From Streptomyces huiliensis (lineage in GTDB: Bacteria > Actinomycetota > Actinomycetes > Streptomycetales > Streptomycetaceae), in assembly GCF_020037025.1 (NCBI RefSeq), contig NZ_JAIQLH010000110.1, positions 1-43,542 on the forward strand: 43,542 bases of DNA, given 5' to 3'. Within the stretch, counting starts at the first letter, position 1. The number at the start of each line of letters is the position of its first letter. Below, one piece after another: positions 15,166 to 28,073 of the stretch. Under the pieces are notes generated by a model that was given only the letters and a program-made list of their open reading frames with translations, was not told where the DNA came from and searched no databases. Both the position numbers and the translations under genes were made by a program.

Positions 15166-15357
15166 ATGGCTGCCTGCCCCTTTCAGGTGGTCCACGCCCC
15201 GGACGTTCGTCGCGTCGCGGGGTACTTGCGTCCACCCACGGAACCGCGCGAACCGGCTCGGCACCACAGCGGAAAGGCCGCAGTCGCGCCGCAAGTTGGC
15301 CGCACTGGCTACGCTGACCAGGGCAGACACCCGGACGGAGAGGACGGGCCAGGATGA
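15166..15357 (+). CDS. Doubtful small ORF upstream of the XRE gene (63 aa)
   Basis: An ATG at 15166 preceded by TAAGCT (15155-15160) would give a leaderless 63-codon ORF (MAACPFQVVHAPDVRRVAGY...) ending in ATGA overlap with the XRE start at 15354. For: promoter position and stop-start overlap, which would also explain the poor ribosome-binding site of the XRE gene. Against: third-position GC is not above first-position GC, and no motif is recognised. It may simply be a 5' leader. Confidence 0.3.
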   Translation: MAACPFQVVHAPDVRRVAGYLRPPTEPREPARHHSGKAAVAPQVGRTGYADQGRHPDGEDGPG

Positions 15358-16568
15358 CCGGCAAGCGGCGTCGGCTGGCGGAGCGCCGGAAAGCGTGCGG
15401 ATTCAACCAAGAGGACTTCGCGGAAGCGGTCGGTGTGGATCGCTCTACCGTTCAGCGTTGGGAAAACGGCAAGACTGATCCTCAACCTTGGCATAGGCCA
15501 AAGATCGCCAAGATTCTGGAAATCACTGCCAGTGCACTCGACACGCTGCTGATCCCGGACGCCTACGCGCCGACTCAGCCTCCCAGTACTTGGCTTACTG
15601 CCGTTCCTCCGGCCAGTGACGATGAATTCGACGCCTACGAACTGGCGCGGCGAGTAGGGGCAAGCGACGTAGGAAAAGAGACCTTGGGGCGGCTCGAAAG
15701 CGCCTTTGACGAGCTAGCCATGAAGTACCCGGTTTCCCCGCCACAGGAATTGCTGGATCGTGTGAGAAAGCATTCCGTGTACGTCGCCCATCTCATGGAC
15801 GCGCGCATGACCCTCGCCGAGCAGCGGCGCCTGCATATCGTCGGAGGTTGGTTTCAGCTGCTAGGGGCCACGCTCCATATCGACTTGAAGCAACATCATG
15901 CGGCCACGGCGCGACTACGAACAGCGGCCACGCTTGCCCGCCATGCCGAATTCCAAGAGATTGAGGCGTGGTGTTACGAAACGGACGCGTGGAGAGTGCT
16001 CACGGATGGTGATTACAGCCGTGCGCTCGAACTTTCCCAGACCGCCCAACAGCTTGCCCCGGCAGGGACTTCGGTTGCCATTCAGGCAACTGCCCAAGAG
16101 GGGAGGGCGCGAGCGCGTCTGGGCGAGCGGGCGCAAACCTACGCCGCCATACAGCGGGTGCAGCAAATATCAGAAACACTGGTTCCACGAAAGGGGACAG
16201 AACACCACTACCAGTACGACCCCGGAAAGTCGTTGGCGTACACCGCCACCACGCTCGCATGGATCGGAGATCCGGCAGCCGAGACCTACGCGCGGGAAGT
16301 GATCGCCAGACTTGCCCCCGCCGATGACATCCACAAATGGCCGCGTCGCGTCGCTTCCGCGAATATCGACCTGGCCTTGGCCTTGCTGGGCGGCAACCGG
16401 CTGGACGAAGCGTGTGATGCTGCCCAACGCGCTATTCTTTCCGGCCGCATCGTGCCTTCCAACCATTGGCGTGCGCTGGAAGTCGTCAAGGCTGTGGAAA
16501 TGAGACGGCTTCCGGAAGCCTCAGACCTCCGTGAGGCATACCAGGGGCTAAAGGCTCTGGAGAACTAA
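15354..16568 (+). CDS. XRE-family regulator with helical-repeat (TPR-like) C-terminus (404 aa)
   Basis: The N-terminal HTH_3/Cro-C1 domain spans about residues 5-60: LAERRKACGFNQEDFAEAVG, then VDRSTVQRWENGKTDPQPWHRPKIAKIL. The remaining 330 residues are alpha-helical with TPR-like alternation (for example HAATARLRTAATLARHAEFQ and YSRALELSQTAQQLAP), the layout of peptide- or partner-sensing regulators. Composition is visibly lower in GC than the rest of the window, with A/T-ending codons frequent, which suggests acquisition by transfer. It is divergent from the tiny-ORF operon and probably represses it through the repeat at 15108-15127. Only AGG is seen as a ribosome-binding site, three bases before ATG. 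Confidence 0.85.
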   Translation: MTGKRRRLAERRKACGFNQEDFAEAVGVDRSTVQRWENGKTDPQPWHRPKIAKILEITASALDTLLIPDAYAPTQPPSTWLTAVPPASDDEFDAYELARRVGASDVGKETLGRLESAFDELAMKYPVSPPQELLDRVRKHSVYVAHLMDARMTLAEQRRLHIVGGWFQLLGATLHIDLKQHHAATARLRTAATLARHAEFQEIEAWCYETDAWRVLTDGDYSRALELSQTAQQLAPAGTSVAIQATAQEGRARARLGERAQTYAAIQRVQQISETLVPRKGTEHHYQYDPGKSLAYTATTLAWIGDPAAETYAREVIARLAPADDIHKWPRRVASANIDLALALLGGNRLDEACDAAQRAILSGRIVPSNHWRALEVVKAVEMRRLPEASDLREAYQGLKALEN

Positions 16569-16742
16569 GGGCAGACAAAATCCCCCTGCAATCACTCTTC
16601 GACTCGGGAGCGGCCAGGGCACTTCGGCGGCTCTGAAACGCCCAGGGCGCCCCGGAGCGGGCCAAAGAGGAGTTCCAGTTGGGTACCGTCCGCTTGGAGC
16701 GTGGACGACAGTGACATGAGCTCAGCGGCGCTGCGGGCAACG

Positions 16743-17543
16743 TCACACCGTCGGCACCAGCACCGCCCACCGCTCCAGCATCGCCCGATCACCCGTCACG
16801 GATACCAGCCGCCCGTCAGCGGAGATCCGGCCCCAAAGAAAGAGGGTCAGATCCGAAGCAGCGCCGGCGAGTTCGACGTCGCAGGGCCCGCTCCCCTCCG
16901 CACACCGCACAGCGTCGCCGTCGAAGCGAACAACCCACCGCCCCTCACCATCCGTACGCCGGAACCCGAACCGCTCCCCACTCCCCGCCGGCGCCCGCCC
17001 CCGAGCCCGCCAGGCCGGGACGACCGTCCCGAGGAACCGCCCGACGCCATCGGCCGCGAGCGAGGCATCGAACGGCGCGGGCGCGCCCAGAGCGTTCTCC
17101 GCGTCCCACCGGTGCACAGCCGCCTCGAACGTCTGCACCCACAGCCAGAACCCCACCGTACGGTCCGCCGTCCAGCTCCACACCGCCTCTCCGGGGTCCC
17201 GCCCGGCGAAGAGCGCGGCCAGCGCACCGGCCCCGTCCGCGAACCAGTCGACGAGGGAAGCCGGCACCGGCCCGTGCGTCGGCGGCCGTTCGGGATCGGG
17301 CCAGCCGCCGCGGTCGGCGGGCAGACCGAGGAAGGCCGCGTCGGCGGGGTCGGGCGCCTCCTGGAGCCGGTCGCGGACGATGTGGGCCACGAACCGCTGC
17401 ACCCAGCCGAGGTGCCCGGTGAGGTCGGCGACCGTCCAGCCGGGGCAGGAAGGGACCGGCGGCGCGTCCCCGCCCCGGGCCGCGCGCCGGACCGCGTCCT
17501 CGAACGCCCGCGTCTCGCGGCGGAAATGGGCTACGAGATCCAT
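16743..17543 (-). CDS. Maleylpyruvate isomerase-family mycothiol-dependent enzyme (266 aa)
   Basis: A DinB/MDMPI-like helical bundle: MDLVAHFRRETRAFEDAVRR opens helix 1. PVPSCPGWTVADLTGHLGWVQRFVAHIV carries the W-T-x-x-D-L-x-x-H-L metal/thiol-site His typical of the actinobacterial family. VQTFEAAVHRWDAENALG supplies the second conserved E/H-x-W-D-A element. The C-terminal third is the MDMPI C-domain. Family members use mycothiol as thiol cofactor, but the substrate here is unknown. The start appears leaderless (TAGGGT six bases upstream). It is divergent from the NACHT gene. Confidence 0.87.
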   Translation of the reverse strand: MDLVAHFRRETRAFEDAVRRAARGGDAPPVPSCPGWTVADLTGHLGWVQRFVAHIVRDRLQEAPDPADAAFLGLPADRGGWPDPERPPTHGPVPASLVDWFADGAGALAALFAGRDPGEAVWSWTADRTVGFWLWVQTFEAAVHRWDAENALGAPAPFDASLAADGVGRFLGTVVPAWRARGRAPAGSGERFGFRRTDGEGRWVVRFDGDAVRCAEGSGPCDVELAGAASDLTLFLWGRISADGRLVSVTGDRAMLERWAVLVPTV

Positions 17544-17549
17544 GCGCCG

Positions 17550-17555
17550 ACCCTA
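17550..17555 (-). promoter_or_regulatory. -10 element for leaderless transcription of the MDMPI-family gene
   Basis: The minus-strand hexamer TAGGGT ends six bases before the ATG at 17543, a consensus streptomycete -10 at leaderless spacing. No Shine-Dalgarno sequence is present. Confidence 0.55.
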
Positions 17556-17604
17556 CCGCCGCCGTCCCGGTGACCCCGCCCGAGCGCCGGTCGTTCCTCC
17601 GGGT

Positions 17605-19926
17605 GTGCGGTGGCGATGGACGACGACGTGGGCGGTGTGCGCGGCGGCCGCCTGCGGCCTGGTGACGGAGTGGGTGCTGCGCGGGCCGGAGCGGGCGTCG
17701 GACACGGCGTCGGTGCTCGGCGGCGTGGTGGGCCTGTTCGGGGTGCTGGCGGCCTGGATGTGGCGGGCCGGGGCGCGCCGGCGGCGGCCGAGCGGGGCGC
17801 AGCTGGCCGAGGCCGGGGAGGCGCTGGCCCGCGCGGTGCGCCGGCAGTGGGAGGAGGAGGCGGTCCTGCGGCAGTTGTACGACCCGGCGCCGCTGCCGGT
17901 CGTATGGGCGGACAGTCAGCTGCCGGACGTCGGCGACCACCGCGCGCTGACCGGCGGTCCGGCGGTCTGCCGGGCGGACGACCCCGACGGCCTGGCCGCG
18001 GCCTTCGGCGGGCTGGCCCGCCGCCGGCTGGTGGTGCTGGGACCGGCCGGGGCGGGGAAGACGACGTTCGCGGTGCTGCTGGTCCTCGCCCTGCTGCGGA
18101 CCCGGTCGCCCGGGGATCCGGTGCCGGTGCTGTGTTCCCTCGCGTCGTTCGACCCCGGGCGGGAGGGCGCGCCGGAGTGGCTGTGCCGGCGGATCGCGGC
18201 CGACCACCCGGCGCTCGCGGACGCCGACGCCTACGGCACCGGGGCGGTCGCCGAACTCCTCGCCGAGGGGCGGCTGATCCCCGTCCTCGACGGCCTGGAC
18301 GAGCTGCCGGGACCCGGCCGGGCCGCCGTCCTGGCGGCGCTCAACGCCACGCTGCCGGCCGCCGCGCCCCTCGTGCTGACCTGCCGGACGGCCGACTACC
18401 GGAGGGCGGTGGCGGAGGGCGGGGTACTGACCGGTGCCGCCGTGGTGGAGCCAGCGCCGGTCCGGGCCGGCGACGCGCTCGCCCTGCTGCGGCTGGCCAC
18501 CCGGCCGGCGTCCCGGCAGCGCCGCTGGGACGCGCTCGACGCGCACCTCGCGGAGTACCCCGGGAGCCCGGTGGCGGAGGCGCTGGCGAGTCCGCTGATG
18601 GTGGCGCTGGCCCGGGCGGTGTACGCCGACGGGGACGCGGATCCGGGCGAACTCGCCGACGCTCGGCGCTTTCCGACGGCCGAGACCGTCGAACACCATC
18701 TGCTGGACGCCCTCGTCCCCGCCCTCTACGAGCGCGCCCGGCGACAGGACCCCGCCCGCCACCGGGATCCGGTGCGGGCCGCGCACCACCTCGGCCGGAT
18801 CGCGTCGGGCCTGCGGGAGCGGGACACCCGGGACTTCGCCTGGTGGCAGCTGTACCGGTGGCTCCCGTGGCTGGCCGGGCCCTGGCGGCGGGCGGTGGTC
18901 TGGTGGCCGGCCGCCTGTGCCGTCGTGGTGCCGGCGGCGGCCGTACCGCCGCTCGTGTGGGACGGGTTGCCCTGGTGGTACGTGCCGCTCGCGGCCCTGA
19001 AGGCGCTCGTCGTCGTGCCGATGGTCGCGCTGGGCCCGCGGGTGGCGGCGAGCGGGTGGGCCGGACGTCGTCCGGCCACCGCGGCCGCGGTGGTCGCGCT
19101 CGCGGGCGGGGTGGGCGTGGTGCCCGCGGTTTGCCTGGTCTACTACGACGGGCTGCCCACGCTCGGGCAGGTCGCGGCGGGTGCCGGGTTCTACTGGTTC
19201 AGTCTGTGGCTGGTGCTGCTGGGCACGGGCCTGCCGGTGCCGCCGCGGCTGCCGGGCCGCGGCCGGCCGTCCCTGCGGCCCTGGCGCCGGCGGCTGCCCC
19301 GCGCGGTCGCCGTCGTGGCGGGGGTGACCGCCGTCCACGTCGTCGTCTTCGCCGGCTTCGTCACACACGAAAGGCCGCCCTCCTGGGCCGAACTGCTGCT
19401 CCCGGGCCTCCTGTTGGGCTCCATCCTCGGTACCGCCCTCGCCGCGCTGGGCTGGGTGCGGCACCCTGCGGCCGCGGACGCCCCGGACTCGGTCGCCGCC
19501 TCCGTACGGGCGGACCGCGCACTCTCTCTCGTCACCGGGGCGGCCTGCGCGGTGGTCTTCCTCCTGCCGGACGCGGGCGTCCGGGCGTGGATCTGGTTCT
19601 CGGGCACGTGGGCCGACGTCCTGGCACTGACGGCCGTCGGCCTGCTGGACGGCGGGCTCGTCGGCCTCGTCCTCTCGCTCGCCGCGCACGCGTGGCCGCA
19701 CTACACCCTGGCCCGGCTCGTCCTCGCGGCGCGCGGCGAACTGCCGTGGCGGCTGCAGGCGTTCCTCGCCGACGCGCACCGGCTGGGGGTGCTGCGCCAG
19801 GTGGGCGCGGTGTACCAGTTCCGGCACGCCCGGCTCCAGGACCGGCTGGCGGACGCCGCCCGAGTCCCCCGCCCGCGGCCCCCGGCCCCGACCCCGACCC
19901 GGCCGGACTCCCGGACCGTCGGCTAG
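17605..19926 (+). CDS. Membrane NACHT-domain NTPase (773 aa)
   Basis: A STAND-type P-loop NTPase anchored in the membrane. Two N-terminal transmembrane helices (TTTWAVCAAAACGLVTEWVL and TASVLGGVVGLFGVLAAWMW, residues 6-53) precede a coiled linker. The NACHT domain has Walker A GPAGAGKTT (146-154) and Walker B LIPVLDGLDELPG (224-236, the D-G-x-D-E form), then a sensor-1 arginine in LVLTCRTADYR. The second half (about 430-700) has about eight further hydrophobic helices and the C-terminus is soluble. GTG 17605 is preferred; an upstream in-frame ATG at 17542 would abut the divergent start. NACHT proteins act as signalling switches, some in phage defence, but this multi-helix actinobacterial type has no established role. 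No effector domain is recognisable. Confidence 0.82.
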   Translation: MRWRWTTTWAVCAAAACGLVTEWVLRGPERASDTASVLGGVVGLFGVLAAWMWRAGARRRRPSGAQLAEAGEALARAVRRQWEEEAVLRQLYDPAPLPVVWADSQLPDVGDHRALTGGPAVCRADDPDGLAAAFGGLARRRLVVLGPAGAGKTTFAVLLVLALLRTRSPGDPVPVLCSLASFDPGREGAPEWLCRRIAADHPALADADAYGTGAVAELLAEGRLIPVLDGLDELPGPGRAAVLAALNATLPAAAPLVLTCRTADYRRAVAEGGVLTGAAVVEPAPVRAGDALALLRLATRPASRQRRWDALDAHLAEYPGSPVAEALASPLMVALARAVYADGDADPGELADARRFPTAETVEHHLLDALVPALYERARRQDPARHRDPVRAAHHLGRIASGLRERDTRDFAWWQLYRWLPWLAGPWRRAVVWWPAACAVVVPAAAVPPLVWDGLPWWYVPLAALKALVVVPMVALGPRVAASGWAGRRPATAAAVVALAGGVGVVPAVCLVYYDGLPTLGQVAAGAGFYWFSLWLVLLGTGLPVPPRLPGRGRPSLRPWRRRLPRAVAVVAGVTAVHVVVFAGFVTHERPPSWAELLLPGLLLGSILGTALAALGWVRHPAAADAPDSVAASVRADRALSLVTGAACAVVFLLPDAGVRAWIWFSGTWADVLALTAVGLLDGGLVGLVLSLAAHAWPHYTLARLVLAARGELPWRLQAFLADAHRLGVLRQVGAVYQFRHARLQDRLADAARVPRPRPPAPTPTRPDSRTVG

Positions 19927-20357
19927 GACGGCGCGGCGGATCCGCGCAGCCGGAAATGTGGCAACCAGCCGATCCGGCTTACCCGTTCGCCGCCGCGCGG
20001 CCGGCGGCTCCCGGGCGAATCCCGTGCGCGGGAACACGCCCCTCGGCCCATTCGACTCCGGCGCCCATCAGCGCCTCGCCCGACGGCCGACGCCCGGACG
20101 CAGCCGGGAATCGCCCGGCCGGCTCTGCTCCGCCGCTTCTCCGCCCTCCGGCTCGCCGTCCCTGAGACGGCCCTCCGTCTCCGCCGGGGCCCGACGGTCC
20201 ACGGCGCCGAGGAGCTGCCGGTCGCCTGGTGAGCCATCGCCCGGTGATCCGCCCCCGGGCACCGGCCGCCCGGAGGTGCGACAGGGGACGGCCGGGGCTT
20301 CGTCTCGCCGCCAGTGGCGCACGCGCCGGCGCCCGCGGCGCACTCCGGCGCTCCGGC
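19927..20357. other. Non-coding gap between NACHT and formyltransferase genes
   Basis: 431 bp between convergent genes. Open frames here are low-complexity Arg/Pro/Gly readings with no ribosome-binding site or motif. The only structure I note is a perfect 7-bp hairpin at 20164-20181 (GAGACGG-CCCT-CCGTCTC), which could end transcription from either side. Confidence 0.5.
20164..20181. terminator. Short hairpin, possible terminator
   Basis: A 7-bp perfect stem with 4-nt loop, located 177-194 bp downstream of the formyltransferase stop and 238 bp after the NACHT stop. It has no U-tract and is weakly supported. Confidence 0.35.
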
Positions 20358-21236
20358 TCAGTCGGCCGGGTCGGCGGCCAGTACCCACAGGTCGCCGGTG
20401 CCGCAGGCGATCCGGCGGCCGGTGCCCGAGGGAGGCCGTTCCAGCGTCGTGCGGCGCAGGCGCCACCGCGCTCCGTCGATCAGCGCGATCGGCCCCTCGC
20501 ACCGGGGGTGGTGGCCCGCGATGTTCCACGCGCGCACCTGGGTGTGGATGTGGGTGGCCGGAGCGGACCAGTCCACGGTGGCGTAGTCCTCGCCGAAGAA
20601 GCCGGCCCAGCCGCCCGTGTGCCGCGGCTGCGGCTCGCCGGCTTCGCCGCGTACCAGCCTCCCGAGGACCTGCGGCAGCATCGCCGAAGCGGCGTCGAGC
20701 ACACGGGAGTTGACGCCGGTGAAGGACCACGCCGAGCCGTCCAACGGGATGCGGGTACGGGCGAGTACGGCCCCGGTGTCGAGTTCGGTGTCCATCCGGT
20801 GCCAGGTCACGCCGATCTCGCGCTCTCCGTTGCGCACCGCCCAGCCGACCGGGTTCGGCCCCCGGTAGGCGGGCAGGTCGGAGGGGTGGCAGTTGACCGT
20901 GCCCAGCAGGGGGGCGGTCACCGCGTCGAGGGGCAGCCTCTTCGGGTAGCCGTAGCTCACCGCGGCGTCCGGACCGTAGGCGCGCAGCAGTCCGCCGATC
21001 CGTTCCGGCGTGGCGGGGACCGCCAGGTCGACGCCGGGCGGGAGGTCACGTTCGCCGAGCAGGTGCCCGGGCCAGTCGGCCGGACGCCGGAAGCCGATCA
21101 CCACCGGCACCTCGTGCCCGAGCGCCCGGAGTGCCTCGACGAGCGGGGGAGCCGTCTGCGGCAGTGCGGCCACCACGGCGACCCGCAGCGGCGCGCCCGG
21201 CGCGGTTCCGGCGGCTGCCGCGGCCGGGGCGGTCAC
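20358..21236 (-). CDS. Formyltransferase, 10-formyl-THF-dependent type (292 aa)
   Basis: Homologous to the methionyl-tRNA formyltransferase/Fmt superfamily that moves a formyl group from N10-formyltetrahydrofolate to an amine. The key motif GTVNCHPSDLPAYRGPNPVGWAV (about residues 109-131) contains the catalytic Asn-His pair; the D-T-G block is MDTELDTGAVLA. It is too short and divergent for housekeeping Fmt and has a small C-terminal domain. Stand-alone enzymes of this kind formylate amino-sugars, hydroxyornithine or NRPS substrates. It overlaps mbtH by 4 bp (GTGA), so it belongs to the NRPS operon and probably formylates the peptide, its amino-terminal residue or a free building block (inference). 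Confidence 0.85.
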   Translation of the reverse strand: MTAPAAAAAGTAPGAPLRVAVVAALPQTAPPLVEALRALGHEVPVVIGFRRPADWPGHLLGERDLPPGVDLAVPATPERIGGLLRAYGPDAAVSYGYPKRLPLDAVTAPLLGTVNCHPSDLPAYRGPNPVGWAVRNGEREIGVTWHRMDTELDTGAVLARTRIPLDGSAWSFTGVNSRVLDAASAMLPQVLGRLVRGEAGEPQPRHTGGWAGFFGEDYATVDWSAPATHIHTQVRAWNIAGHHPRCEGPIALIDGARWRLRRTTLERPPSGTGRRIACGTGDLWVLAADPAD

Positions 21237-21442
21237 CGGTTGGCCTCGGCGGCCCGCAGCGAGCGCGGCCGCAGGTCGGTCCAGGTGGCCTCGATCCAGG
21301 CCAGGCAGGTGGCGCGGTCGGCACGGGGGTGCGCTTCGCGCCAGCCCTCGGGGACGGTGATGTGGGCGGGCCAGAGACTGTGCTGCTCCTCGTCGTTGGC
21401 CAGCACGATGAAGACGCCGTCAGGATCGTCGAAGGGGTTCAT
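21233..21442 (-). CDS. MbtH-family NRPS accessory protein (69 aa)
   Basis: A small chaperone-like partner that binds and activates adenylation domains. The family signature is complete: MNPFDDPDGVFIVLANDEEQHSLWP at the start, then PEGWREAHPRADRATCLAWIE and W-T-D-L-R-P at the end, with the conserved Trp residues present. The ribosome-binding site GAGGAAA is correctly spaced. It sits 116 bp downstream of the NRPS and overlaps the formyltransferase. At least one of the two A domains is presumably MbtH-dependent. Confidence 0.96.
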   Translation of the reverse strand: MNPFDDPDGVFIVLANDEEQHSLWPAHITVPEGWREAHPRADRATCLAWIEATWTDLRPRSLRAAEANR

Positions 21443-21558
21443 GGGGTTTCCTCGGAAGGTCGGAGGCACGTCGGAACGGAGGGCGCGCCGGCGGCGGCAC
21501 GGTAGGCAGGCAGTGGGGCGGGGCGGGTCCCGGCGCCGTCGGCGGCCGGGGCCCGCGC

Positions 21559-27981
<6,423 letters not shown>

Positions 27982-28073
27982 CGTGCGACCGGCTCCGCGC
28001 AGAGCAATCCGAACGGTGTAATTCCGCCGCCCGATCGGGGGACCTGTCGTCTCGCGGGGCAACGGCTCCCGGT

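Noticed and set aside
15164..15406. Minus-strand small ORF across the XRE promoter
   Set aside because: Arg/Pro-rich reading with no ribosome-binding site, overlapping the start of the XRE gene on the opposite strand.
16945..20037. Long minus-strand frame across the NACHT gene
   Set aside because: Arg/Pro/Gly-rich shadow reading; the plus strand carries Walker A/B motifs and membrane helices.
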